From assembly GCA_016214005.1 (NCBI GenBank), contig JACRPK010000022.1, positions 1 to 37,506 of the forward strand: 37,506 bases of DNA. Reading direction: 5' to 3'. The notes below the pieces were generated by a model. It was not told where the DNA came from. It ran no database searches and saw nothing but the letters and a program-made list of their open reading frames with translations. Position numbers and translations under genes: made by a program. Within the stretch, counting starts at the first letter, position 1, and every line of letters starts with the position of its first letter. Of this stretch, positions 7,338 through 15,758 are shown piece after piece. Source of the stretch: Candidatus Wolfebacteria bacterium. GTDB lineage: Bacteria > Patescibacteriota > Minisyncoccia > UBA6257 > UBA9933.

Positions 7338-8213
7338 ATGGAATCTTTAAAACAAATAATTCAAGAAGCAAAAGATAAAAAAGTCGCTGTCGGACATTTT
7401 AATATTTCCGAATGCGTCGCTTTGAAAGGAATTTTTCAGGCAGCCAAGGAATTGAATTTGCCGGTGATTATCGGCGTTTCCGAAGGAGAGCGGGAATTTA
7501 TCGGAACAAAACGCGTTGCTTTGATGATAAAAAGCCTTCGCGAAGAATTTAATTGGCCGATTTTTTTAAACGCCGACCATACTCATTCGCTTGAAAAAAT
7601 AAAAGAAGCGGTTCTTGCGGGTTTTGACGCTGTTTTGTTTGATGGAGGCAAATTAGCGATTGAAGAAAATATCAAGAAGACCAAAGAGGTGGTTGAATAT
7701 GTTAGAAGTATAAATCCGAATATTTTAGTTGAAGGTGAACTTGGCTATATCGGTTCAAGCTCCACGATTTTAAAAGATATTCCCGAAGGCGCGGCCATTA
7801 AAAGCGAAGATTTGACGAAACCGGAAGAGGCTGCTTATTTTGTTAAAGAAACCGGAGTTGATTTGCTGGCGCCGGCAGTCGGTAATATTCACGGAATGTT
7901 TAAAAATTCTCCTAATCCGAATTTAGATATTAAAAGAATAAAAAATTTAAGCCAATCTGTTGATAAATTTGGGGCGCGGCTTGTGCTCCATGGCGGTTCC
8001 GGCATTAGCGACGATGATTTTATAAAAGCCATTGATGCCGGCATCTCAATAATTCACATTAATACTGAAATTCGTCTGGCCTGGAGACAAGGCGTGGAAA
8101 AAGCTCTTGCTCAAAATCCGGAAGAAATTACGCCTTATAAAATTTTGCCAACAGCCATTGAAGAAATAAAAAAAGCGGTTGAATTACGGTTGAGATTGTT
8201 CAATAGAATTTAG
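7338..8213 (+). CDS. fba: Class II fructose-bisphosphate aldolase family protein
   Basis: The 291-aa protein has the zinc-dependent class II aldolase signature: NADHTHS with catalytic Asp80 and zinc His81, VEGELGYIG (Glu134), zinc ligands His185 in GNIHG and His218 in VLHGGSG, and the phosphate-binding HINTEIR. It cleaves or forms ketose bisphosphates; fructose-1,6-bisphosphate is the default substrate, though tagatose-bisphosphate (GatY/KbaY) relatives look similar. With the split transketolase and the PfkB kinase it builds a short hexose/pentose interconversion route. The stop TAG is followed at once by the MFS transporter ATG. Confidence 0.93.
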   Translation: MESLKQIIQEAKDKKVAVGHFNISECVALKGIFQAAKELNLPVIIGVSEGEREFIGTKRVALMIKSLREEFNWPIFLNADHTHSLEKIKEAVLAGFDAVLFDGGKLAIEENIKKTKEVVEYVRSINPNILVEGELGYIGSSSTILKDIPEGAAIKSEDLTKPEEAAYFVKETGVDLLAPAVGNIHGMFKNSPNPNLDIKRIKNLSQSVDKFGARLVLHGGSGISDDDFIKAIDAGISIIHINTEIRLAWRQGVEKALAQNPEEITPYKILPTAIEEIKKAVELRLRLFNRI

Positions 8214-9434
8214 ATGGCAAGATTTTTCTTGGAAAAAATTTTCCCCGATGGTGTTGTTCCGCGAGACGTAAAATTTCTTACATGGGCAACGACTGTGAGA
8301 TTTATGGGTTGGAGTTTTGTAGAATCGCTGATCCCGGTTTTTCTTTTTTCTTTTGCCCGCAATTATGCCGAGACTGGTTTATTGCGTTCAATTTTTGACA
8401 TTGTTTATATTTTAGCTGTTCCTTTTGTCGGAATTTTGGCCGATAAAATTTCTACCCGAACAATTTTGATTATCGGCATATTGTTTTATCCGTTTGTCGG
8501 ATTTTTTTATTTTTGGGCGGGAGTAACAGGAGTGGCGTTATTTATCGTCGCGGCGAGATTTTTTAATGGAATAGGATTCGCTTTTGATAGTATCGGTCGT
8601 AGTACTTATTTCAGAAAGCATGTTAATAAGCCGGTAATTTCAACCGCTTTTGGATATTTCGATTCCGTTACCAATTTTTTTTGGGTTTTGGGAGTGCTTT
8701 TCAGTTTGATTTTGATAAAAATTTTCCCCGTTCATGCGCTTTTTTTGGCGATTATTCCGACATCATTAATTGCCCTAGTGATGTTTTTTTATTTGAAAAA
8801 AGATGGCGGCAAAAATATTAAAGATGGGGTTGCAGGCATTTTTAAAGATGGAATTTTTTATAGCATGTGGAATGAAATGCGGGGCTGGAATAAAAATTTG
8901 CGACTTATCAGTTTTGTGACTTTTTATTTGGGATTTATCGGAGTGGTTAATAATTTTATAATCCCAATCGATGTTTATAAAAATGGAGGAAATTATCAGC
9001 AAATTATATTGATAGGAGCGGTTTTGGCTCTGCCTTATATTTTTGGTTTTTATCTTGGAGAAATAGCCGATGAAAAACGCAAAATTTCCGTATTAACCGG
9101 AATTGCTTTTATATCTTTATTTTTTTTATTATTGGCGTTTACGGAAAATTATGCGTTGAAACTTATTTTTGTTTTCGGATTAAGCCTGGCGTTTGATTTG
9201 ATTATTTTGGCTTTTGCCGGAATCACGACCCAGAGCGTCAGCGAAGAACATTACGGAAGATTGAGCAGTATTTTAGCCGACAGTGGTTCTTTGGGGGCGC
9301 TTTTTGGCCCGATTGTTTTGGGAATTTTGGCTGATATTTTGGGATTGCGTTCAACTTTTATAATTTTTTCTTTAATCAACATTGTCATTTTTATTCTTTT
9401 ATTGGTTCAGTTAAAAAATTTTAGTCAGAAATAA
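8214..9434 (+). CDS. Major facilitator superfamily transporter
   Basis: The 406-aa protein has about 12 hydrophobic helices in two six-helix bundles with a charged middle loop (FYLKKDGGKNIKDGVAGIF... MWNEMRGWNKNLR). The loop after helix 2 carries GILADKISTRTILIIG, the MFS motif A (GxxxDRxxRR type), and a second one, GEIADEKRKISVLTG, stands in the second half. The substrate is not predictable; drug/sugar-type MFS members are the nearest by feel. It starts directly at the aldolase stop codon (0 nt gap), so it is co-transcribed with the carbon metabolism genes, which makes a sugar or organic phosphate substrate attractive but unproven. Confidence 0.88.
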   Translation: MARFFLEKIFPDGVVPRDVKFLTWATTVRFMGWSFVESLIPVFLFSFARNYAETGLLRSIFDIVYILAVPFVGILADKISTRTILIIGILFYPFVGFFYFWAGVTGVALFIVAARFFNGIGFAFDSIGRSTYFRKHVNKPVISTAFGYFDSVTNFFWVLGVLFSLILIKIFPVHALFLAIIPTSLIALVMFFYLKKDGGKNIKDGVAGIFKDGIFYSMWNEMRGWNKNLRLISFVTFYLGFIGVVNNFIIPIDVYKNGGNYQQIILIGAVLALPYIFGFYLGEIADEKRKISVLTGIAFISLFFLLLAFTENYALKLIFVFGLSLAFDLIILAFAGITTQSVSEEHYGRLSSILADSGSLGALFGPIVLGILADILGLRSTFIIFSLINIVIFILLLVQLKNFSQK

Positions 9435-9456
9435 TCATTAAATTCGGTTTTTCTTA

Positions 9457-9485
9457 TTGACATTAATTCAGGCCGAGATTATTAT
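9457..9485 (+). promoter_or_regulatory. Promoter of rpsU, predicted leaderless
   Basis: TTGACA (9457-9462) is a perfect -35 box, followed after 17 nt by TATTAT (9480-9485). A start site 7 nt past the -10 box falls on base 9492, the A of the rpsU start codon, so the mRNA would begin with its AUG. No Shine-Dalgarno site exists. Confidence 0.75.
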
Positions 9486-9491
9486 AAAATT

Positions 9492-9704
9492 ATGTTAGAA
9501 ATCAAAAGAAAAGAAGGTGAATCGGTCAACGCTTTTTTATTTCGTTTTTCCAAAAGAATGAAACAAAGCGGAATTTTGCTTGAAAAGAAAAATCGCCGTT
9601 ATAAAAAAAGAACAGTTAGCAAAGCAAAAAGAAAAGCTTCCGCAATCTACCGCGACAAAAAGAAAAAAGAATATGCGGAAATGAGGAAAAAAGGATTGTT
9701 ATAA
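9492..9704 (+). CDS. rpsU: 30S ribosomal protein bS21
   Basis: This 70-aa strongly basic protein matches bS21: LEIKRKEGESVNAFLFRFSKRMKQSGILLEKKNRRYKKRTVSKAKRKASAIYRDKKKKE. bS21 joins the platform of the small subunit late in assembly, near the anti-Shine-Dalgarno end of 16S rRNA. Here it is the head of a transcription unit with yqeY, and probably ybeY, ftsA and ftsZ behind it. The predicted transcript starts at the AUG itself (leaderless). Confidence 0.92.
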   Translation: MLEIKRKEGESVNAFLFRFSKRMKQSGILLEKKNRRYKKRTVSKAKRKASAIYRDKKKKEYAEMRKKGLL

Positions 9705-9720
9705 TTTATAAGGTCTATCA

Positions 9721-10176
9721 ATGCTTCAACAAGCAATTAACAGCGATATAAAAGAATTTTTAAAAGCCGGCAAAAGTTTTGAAGCCGGTATTTTGCGCTT
9801 AATGATTTCGGCTTTTAAAAATAAGGAGATAGAAAAAAGGGGGAAGGGAGAAGAAGGAGCTTTGACTGACGAAGAAATAATTGAAATTTTAAGCAAGGAA
9901 TCAAAAAAAAGAAAAGAAACTTCGGAAGTATACTTGCAAAATAATCGCCCTGAATTGGCTGAGCAGGAGTTGAAAGAATTAGAGATGATTAAAAAATATT
10001 TGCCAGCGCAATTAAGCCGTGAAGAGGTGGGAAAGATCGTTGATAAAGCGATTAAAGATTCAGGAGCAATGGGCGTCAAAGATATGGGCAAGACGATCAA
10101 GGCGGCAATGATTGAATTAAAAGGCAGGGCTGACGCGTCAATGGTGAGCGAATTGATCAAGCAAAAACTGGTTTAA
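9721..10176 (+). CDS. yqeY: GatB/YqeY domain protein
   Basis: The 151-aa protein has the YqeY layout: an N-terminal helical domain (SFEAGILRLMISAFKNKEIEKRGKGEEGALTDEEIIEILSKESKKRKETSEVY) and a small helical tail domain (YLPAQLSREEVGKIVDKAIKDSGAMGVKDMGKTIKAAMIELKGRADASMVSELIKQKL) related to the C-terminal tRNA-binding part of GatB. The true cellular role is not well settled; an influence on aminoacyl-tRNA or amidotransferase function is assumed. The rpsU-yqeY order is widespread. The gene follows rpsU by 16 nt and precedes ybeY by 1 nt. Confidence 0.93.
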   Translation: MLQQAINSDIKEFLKAGKSFEAGILRLMISAFKNKEIEKRGKGEEGALTDEEIIEILSKESKKRKETSEVYLQNNRPELAEQELKELEMIKKYLPAQLSREEVGKIVDKAIKDSGAMGVKDMGKTIKAAMIELKGRADASMVSELIKQKLV

Positions 10177-10177
10177 A

Positions 10178-10657
10178 ATGGGGAATATTATTGTTGCGTC
10201 AAGTTTAGAAAGGAAGTTTGAAAAATTGAATTCGGTTGCCAGGCGGGAATCTTTAAAAATTTTAAAAATTTTAAAAAAGGATAGAGTTTCCATTGAAATT
10301 TATTTGGTTGGCGACAGGAAGATGAGGGAATTAAATAAAAAATTTCGAGGCAAAGACAACCCGACCAATGTTCTAAGTTTTCAAAGCCCGAAAGGATTTA
10401 TTTTCCCCCAGGAATTTGGTGGATTTAAGACAAAAAATAAATTTTTAGGGGAAATTTATCTTGATATTTCGCAGATTAAAAAAGAAGCGAAAATTTTGTG
10501 GAAAATAAGCCTTGAAGATTTTTTTTTAAAATTGTTGATTCACGCTATTCTTCATTTATCGGGTTATGATCATAAGAAAAAAAGTGATAGAATAAAAATG
10601 GAAAAAAAAGAAAATTATGTATTTCACCGCCTTAGACATAGGATCATCTCAAATTAG
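10178..10657 (+). CDS. ybeY: Endoribonuclease YbeY (rRNA maturation)
   Basis: The 159-aa protein carries the zinc triad HAILHLSGYDH near residues 122-132, preceded by KKFRGKDNPTNVLSFQSP and LGEIYLDISQIKKEAK, all diagnostic of YbeY, which processes the 16S rRNA 3' end and takes part in ribosome quality control. The start ATG 10178 is 1 nt after yqeY. Its last 41 nt overlap ftsA in another frame, and the basic tail FHRLRHRIISN is encoded by the first bases of ftsA. This tail may be a recent extension; the catalytic part ends before the overlap. Confidence 0.93.
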   Translation: MGNIIVASSLERKFEKLNSVARRESLKILKILKKDRVSIEIYLVGDRKMRELNKKFRGKDNPTNVLSFQSPKGFIFPQEFGGFKTKNKFLGEIYLDISQIKKEAKILWKISLEDFFLKLLIHAILHLSGYDHKKKSDRIKMEKKENYVFHRLRHRIISN

Positions 10658-11873
10658 AGTTTTGGTTTCCGAAGCCCAAAAAAATGGCCAATGGTCTATT
10701 TTAAGAGTTTTTCAGGCTCCTTCTGGCGGATTAAAAAAGGGAGAAGTCGTTGATTGCGAAGAGGCGCAGATGAGTTTAAAAATTATTTTTGATAAAATTA
10801 AAGAATTTGATAAATCGGCTTTAAAAAATATTTTTATCGGCGTCAGCGGGGCCAATGTTAAATCAAGAAATTCAAAAGGTATTGTGGCGGTGTCTCGGGC
10901 AGACAATGAGATTTCTCAAGACGATATTGATCGCGTTATCAAAGCGTCTCAGGCGATTAAACTTTCTTCCAATCGGATGATTATTCATACGATTACCAGG
11001 GAATTTATTGTTGATGGCGTAAGTGATATTCGTGATCCATTGGGCATGGCCGGCACCAGACTTGAAGTTGATAGCTTGGTGATAGACGCTTTCAGCCCGA
11101 GCGTTAAAAATATTTTAAATATTGTTGAATCTTTGGAGGGCAGTTCGGCCGGATTAATTTATAATCCCATGGCCGCCAGCCGGGCGATTTTGACAAAAAA
11201 TCAAAAAGATCTCGGGGTGGTTTTGGTTGATATCGGTTTTGGCGTTACAACAATGAGCGTTTATGAAGATGGCAAGCTTCTCCATGTTGCCGGTTTCCCA
11301 GTGGGTTCTGCCAACATTACCAATGATTTGGCAATTGGGCTTAAGTGTTCGGTTAAAGCGGCCGAACTTATTAAATTGGTTTTCGGGCGCGCGGTTGTGA
11401 ACGAGGCTTCAAAAGAAAAAATAACGCCGGAAATTATTAAAAAGAAAAGCGGTATTAATATTTACGAACTTGACAAACATTTTAAATCTGTTTTTTCAGG
11501 TCGCGATGTCGCCGATATTATTGAAAGCCGGTTGACCGAAATTTTTGAATTTGTTAATAATGAGTTAAAGGCCATCGGAAGAGCCGGGCGGCTTCCGGCT
11601 GGGGTAATAATCTGCGGCGGCGCGGTTAAATTACCTGGCATAATAAATTTGGCAAAAAATGAGTTAAAATTAACGGCAGATGTCGGTTTTCCGGTTGCCG
11701 ATGAGTTTGAAACGCTTAATAGTGAAGAAGAAAACGATCTTAGCCAGCCGGAATTTTCAGTTGCCGTTGGATTGTCTTTGCTGGCAAAGGATCAGTGGCT
11801 TAGGGGGGGCGGAGCGCCGGCTTCAGATGTATTTTCATCCGTTAAAAAAATTTTTAAATATTTTGCGCCATAA
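10617..11873 (+). CDS. ftsA: Cell division protein FtsA
   Basis: The 418-aa actin-like ATPase has the phosphate-1 loop ALDIGSSQIRVLV (residues 5-17), the 1C subdomain region (NIFIGVSGANVKSRNSKG), phosphate-2 VVLVDIGFGVTTMSVYEDG and the adenosine loop GVIICGGAVKLPGI. The end, VFSSVKKIFKYFAP, is an amphipathic helix of the type that anchors FtsA to the inner membrane leaflet. FtsA tethers FtsZ filaments to the membrane and recruits divisome parts. The start lies 41 nt inside ybeY, and ftsZ follows after 16 nt. No other mur or fts genes flank the pair. Confidence 0.95.
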   Translation: MYFTALDIGSSQIRVLVSEAQKNGQWSILRVFQAPSGGLKKGEVVDCEEAQMSLKIIFDKIKEFDKSALKNIFIGVSGANVKSRNSKGIVAVSRADNEISQDDIDRVIKASQAIKLSSNRMIIHTITREFIVDGVSDIRDPLGMAGTRLEVDSLVIDAFSPSVKNILNIVESLEGSSAGLIYNPMAASRAILTKNQKDLGVVLVDIGFGVTTMSVYEDGKLLHVAGFPVGSANITNDLAIGLKCSVKAAELIKLVFGRAVVNEASKEKITPEIIKKKSGINIYELDKHFKSVFSGRDVADIIESRLTEIFEFVNNELKAIGRAGRLPAGVIICGGAVKLPGIINLAKNELKLTADVGFPVADEFETLNSEEENDLSQPEFSVAVGLSLLAKDQWLRGGGAPASDVFSSVKKIFKYFAP

Positions 11874-11889
11874 AATATCAAAAAATATC

Positions 11890-13149
11890 ATGAAATCTAA
11901 AATAAAAAAAATAAAAAAGACTTCCATTAAAAAACGCGTTAATCGGAAATTAAACCGCTCTGGCAAAATAAGTAAAATAAATAATGGGGAAAAAGCGCAG
12001 AAAAAAGAGAAAAAAGACGATGCGGTAAAAATTAAAATTATCGGCGTCGGCGGCGCTGGCGGAAACGCGGTAACAAGAATGAATGAAGATTTTCCCAGAG
12101 TTATTGAGTCGGTTGTAATCAATACAGATATTCAAGATTTAGAATGCTGCGCAGCCAGAAAAAAAATTTATATCGGCAAAAATTTAACCAGGGGCTTGGG
12201 CGCGGGAATGAATCCGGAAATTGGCCGTCAGGCAGCTGAAGAAAATCAATCAGAAATTGCGGAGGCTTTAGACGGGGTAGATATGGTATTCCTGACGGCT
12301 GGATTTGGCGGAGGCACTGGCACCGGCGCTTTGCCGGTTGTGGCTCAAATTGCCAAGGAAATGGGGATTTTGACCATTGCTGTAATCACTAAACCTTTTT
12401 CTTTTGAGGGTTATGAGCGCCAAAGAATTGCCGAAGAAGGAATTTCAAAAATCAGAGACAAAGTTGATACTTTGATTGTTGTTCCCAATGACCGGATTTT
12501 TTCCGTTATCAATAAAAATACGACAATGGCGAAAGCTTTTGATGAGATTGACGAGGTTCTTAAAAATTCGGTTATCGGCATTGCCGAAGTTATAGCGTCT
12601 CCGGGAATTATCAATATTGATTTCGCCGATATTAAGGCGATAATTCAAAATGCCGGATCAGCTGTTATCGGCATCGGTTCTTCATGCGGAGCCGAGCGGG
12701 CGATTTCAGCCGCTAATTCGGCTGTTAATTCGCCGCTTTTGGAACTTTCAATTGACGGCGCCAAAAGGGTGCTTTTCAGCGTTTCCGGAAGCCGCGATTT
12801 GAAAATGAACGAGGTTAATGAAATCGCTAAAATGATTTCCGAGCGGGCGCATTCTTCCGCAAAAATTATTTTCGGCGCTTACAGCGGCCGAAAACTCAAA
12901 AAAGGAGAAATTAAAATAACTTTAATCGCTTCGGATTTTAACGGCGAGATCAGAAAAGATTCGAAAAATTTATCTTTGCCCAATCTTTTTGTTATAGACG
13001 GCGTTGAAAAGAAAAACGAAAACATTCAGAAAGAAACTGCTCTAGATTTTAGCGTCAAGCCAAAACAGCAAGATGTTAGAAAAGAAGAATTTGCGAATAA
13101 AGAAGATATTTGGGATATTCCGACATTTTTAAGGAAAAAGAAAAAATAA
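11890..13149 (+). CDS. ftsZ: Cell division protein FtsZ with Lys-rich N-terminal extension
   Basis: I start at ATG 11890 (MKSKIKKIKKTS), since the track's longer ORF begins inside ftsA. The 419-aa tubulin homologue has IKIIGVGGAGGNAV, the GTP-binding FGGGTGTGA, and the T7 loop NIDFADIKAI that completes the GTPase site of the next subunit. The tail ends DIWDIPTFLRKKKK, the conserved C-terminal peptide that binds FtsA. About 43 residues before the GTPase domain are extremely Lys-rich (KSKIKKIKKTSIKKRVNRKLNRSGK...), longer and more basic than in most bacterial FtsZ proteins. The gene is 16 nt after ftsA; nrdJ starts 4 nt after its stop. Confidence 0.96.
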   Translation: MKSKIKKIKKTSIKKRVNRKLNRSGKISKINNGEKAQKKEKKDDAVKIKIIGVGGAGGNAVTRMNEDFPRVIESVVINTDIQDLECCAARKKIYIGKNLTRGLGAGMNPEIGRQAAEENQSEIAEALDGVDMVFLTAGFGGGTGTGALPVVAQIAKEMGILTIAVITKPFSFEGYERQRIAEEGISKIRDKVDTLIVVPNDRIFSVINKNTTMAKAFDEIDEVLKNSVIGIAEVIASPGIINIDFADIKAIIQNAGSAVIGIGSSCGAERAISAANSAVNSPLLELSIDGAKRVLFSVSGSRDLKMNEVNEIAKMISERAHSSAKIIFGAYSGRKLKKGEIKITLIASDFNGEIRKDSKNLSLPNLFVIDGVEKKNENIQKETALDFSVKPKQQDVRKEEFANKEDIWDIPTFLRKKKK

Positions 13150-13153
13150 AAGC

Positions 13154-15751
13154 ATGTTTAAATTTATTCAAAAAAGAAACGGCCAGCTGGTTCCGTTTAA
13201 AATAGAAAAAATTACCAACGCTATTTATAAAACATCAATTGCGATTGGCGATCCGAATTGGCAATTGGCCGGAGAGTTGGCAAATGAAGTTTTTAAGCGG
13301 CTTAATAAAAAAACTCCAAAAGGCGCTGTTCCGTCGGTTGAAGAAACCCAGAATGCCGTTGAAAAAATTTTAATTGAAACAGGTCATGCTCGAATGGCAA
13401 AGTCTTATATTTTATACCGCCAGCACCGCGCTGAAATCCGGCAAGAAAAAGAGCAAATTTTAAATAAATCGGAAATCGACGAGGTTGATAAAAAATTTGA
13501 TATTAACGCTTTGAGAGTTTTGGCTTCGCGCTATTTAAGAAAAGATGAAGATGGGAAAATCAGCGAATCGCCGAAGCAGCTTTTTGAAAGAGTGGCTATT
13601 CATACGACTATTCCTTCTTTATTTTATGATCAAAAAATTTATAAAAAAGGCGGCGGCGCTAAAGAACATCGTTTTGAAGATTTTGATAATTTTAAATTTG
13701 CCGGAAAATTTTTCATTGGCAAATATAAACTCAATCAATTTCATTTGGAAGGCGTAAAAAGGCTTTTTGACAGGCTTTCTAATCAAAGGAAAATTAAAGT
13801 TTCTTGGCAATCATTTTTAGATTTGCTTAAAAAAGGCTATTTTGACAAATATGAAGTTGAAATTACTTCATATTATAATTTAATGGTGAGCCGCCATTTT
13901 ATGCCCAATACTCCGGCTTTAGCGAATTTCGGCAATTATTTTGGTATGGGTAGCGCGTGTTTTGTGCTTGGCGTTGAAGATTCTATTGATTCAATTATGG
14001 CTACTTTAAAAGCCGCGGCAACTATTTTTAAATCCGGCGGCGGCGTGGGGTATAATTTTTCTCATTTGCGGCCAAGTGGAGATTTTGTAAAAACTACCGG
14101 TGGTGAATCTTCGGGTCCGATAAGTTTTATGTCTATGTTTGATAAGATGACCGAGGTAGTTAAGCAAGGCGGCATCAGGCGGGGAGCCAATATGGGGATT
14201 CTGAATTCTGACCATCCGGATATTGAGGAATTCGTTAAAGCTAAAGAAGGCAATAAGGCATTAAGAAATTTTAACATTTCTATAATGATGAAGCCGGAAT
14301 TTTGGCAGGCCATTAAAGAAAATAAGCCATATAAATTAATAAATCCGCGCAATGGGAAAGTCGTTAAAGAAATAGACGCTCAACAATTATTCAATATAAT
14401 CGCTTATCAGGTTTGGGAATCAGCCGAGCCGGGCATAGTTTTTTACGATCGCATTAATGAATACAATCCTTTTGCCAAATCTTTAGGGCCGATTGAATGC
14501 ACCAATCCCTGCGGCGAAGTTTTGCTCTATCCTTTTGAGAGCTGCAATTTGGGTTCTATTAATGTTTGGGAATATGTTAAAAAAAACGGCGGCAAAAAAC
14601 CGAGTTTTGATTGGGATAGCCTTGGTCGCGACGTGATTTTGGCGACTAAGTTTTTGGATAATGTCGTTGACATTAATAAATATCCGCTTAAAGAAATTGA
14701 AGAAATGAGTTTAAATACCAGAAAGCTCGGATTGGGTGTGATGGGAGTCGGAGATTTGCTTTTTGAGTTGGAGATTCCTTACGCCTCAAAGCAATGTTTG
14801 GAATTTATGGAGCGCTTGATGCAATTTATAAATTATCATTCGAAAATCGCTTCAATGGAATTATCCAAGGAAAGAGGTAAAATGCCCTATTTTGATAAAT
14901 CGTTTTATAAAGAAGGCAAACTTCCTTTTTCCGGATTTAAAGATAAAAAATCATGGGATTTTGATTGGAATGATATTATCAAAAAAATCAAAAAATACGG
15001 AATTAGAAATAGCTTTACAACTGTCATCGCGCCGACAGGTTCAATTTCTATGATTGCCGGCACTTCAAGCGGCATTGAGCCTATTTTCAGTTTGGTTTTT
15101 GAAAAAAGCGTAGCCATTGGCAATTTTTATTATGTTGATCCGGTGTTTGAAGAAAAAATGAGAAAAGAAGGTTTGATGGACGAAGATCTTATCAAAGACA
15201 CGGCGGTTTTAAATGGTAGCGTAAAAAATATTCCTTATATTCCCGAGCGTTTGAAAAAGATTTTTTCAACTGCTATGGATATTTCGCCCATTGATCATAT
15301 TAAGGTTTTGGCAGCTTTTCAGAAATGGGTTGATTCTTCAATTTCTAAAACTAATAATTTCCCGAGCGATGCCACAGTTGATGACATTAAAAAAGCTTAT
15401 TTAATGGCTTATGAATTGGGCTGTAAAGGAGTAACTGTTTATCGCGATAAATCTTTGACCCAGCAGGTTTTAATCGGCGGTAGCACAAAAAAGAAACATC
15501 ACGAAACTTCAAAGCTCGCGATTATCAAAGATGAAAAAGCCAAAGGAATGGCGGTTTATTCCGAAGCCGGAGCCAGCGCGGGTATAGGTTCAATGAATTT
15601 ATCGCCGGCCCAAGAATCAAAAAATGAATCTCAAAATAATTTTAATAATTTAAATGGCGGTGTTAAAAAATGTCCGTCTTGCAGCGCGCCTTTGGTAAAA
15701 CAAGAAGGTTGCATTAAATGTCCGGCTTGCGGCTGGGGAATGTGTTCTTAA
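13154..15751 (+). CDS. nrdJ: Adenosylcobalamin-dependent (class II) ribonucleotide reductase
   Basis: The 865-aa enzyme makes deoxyribonucleotides from ribonucleotides. It begins with an ATP-cone allosteric domain (residues 1-100, FIQKRNGQLVPFKIEKITNAIYK). The barrel holds Cys269 in GSACFVLG and Cys464 in ESCNLGSIN, the redox pair, and Cys453 in TNPCGE, the predicted thiyl radical. IAPTGSISMIAGTSSGIEP is the conserved substrate loop. The C-terminus has a four-Cys zinc-ribbon-like end (CPSCSAPL...CIKCPACGWGMCS) that also carries the shuttle cysteines. No radical-generating small subunit or NrdG activase is adjacent, which fits class II. B12 would have to be scavenged if synthesis is missing, as is usual in CPR. 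Confidence 0.93.
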   Translation: MFKFIQKRNGQLVPFKIEKITNAIYKTSIAIGDPNWQLAGELANEVFKRLNKKTPKGAVPSVEETQNAVEKILIETGHARMAKSYILYRQHRAEIRQEKEQILNKSEIDEVDKKFDINALRVLASRYLRKDEDGKISESPKQLFERVAIHTTIPSLFYDQKIYKKGGGAKEHRFEDFDNFKFAGKFFIGKYKLNQFHLEGVKRLFDRLSNQRKIKVSWQSFLDLLKKGYFDKYEVEITSYYNLMVSRHFMPNTPALANFGNYFGMGSACFVLGVEDSIDSIMATLKAAATIFKSGGGVGYNFSHLRPSGDFVKTTGGESSGPISFMSMFDKMTEVVKQGGIRRGANMGILNSDHPDIEEFVKAKEGNKALRNFNISIMMKPEFWQAIKENKPYKLINPRNGKVVKEIDAQQLFNIIAYQVWESAEPGIVFYDRINEYNPFAKSLGPIECTNPCGEVLLYPFESCNLGSINVWEYVKKNGGKKPSFDWDSLGRDVILATKFLDNVVDINKYPLKEIEEMSLNTRKLGLGVMGVGDLLFELEIPYASKQCLEFMERLMQFINYHSKIASMELSKERGKMPYFDKSFYKEGKLPFSGFKDKKSWDFDWNDIIKKIKKYGIRNSFTTVIAPTGSISMIAGTSSGIEPIFSLVFEKSVAIGNFYYVDPVFEEKMRKEGLMDEDLIKDTAVLNGSVKNIPYIPERLKKIFSTAMDISPIDHIKVLAAFQKWVDSSISKTNNFPSDATVDDIKKAYLMAYELGCKGVTVYRDKSLTQQVLIGGSTKKKHHETSKLAIIKDEKAKGMAVYSEAGASAGIGSMNLSPAQESKNESQNNFNNLNGGVKKCPSCSAPLVKQEGCIKCPACGWGMCS

Positions 15752-15758
15752 TTTTTTT

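Noticed and set aside
9726-10160. Long minus-strand ORF opposite yqeY (144 aa)
   Set aside because: It mirrors the YqeY frame, is Ser/Ile-rich as antisense shadows are, and has no promoter or family features.
11680-11889. 70-residue N-terminal extension of FtsZ in the ORF track
   Set aside because: It is encoded entirely within ftsA or its 16-nt spacer in another frame and lacks family similarity; ATG 11890 is the start.
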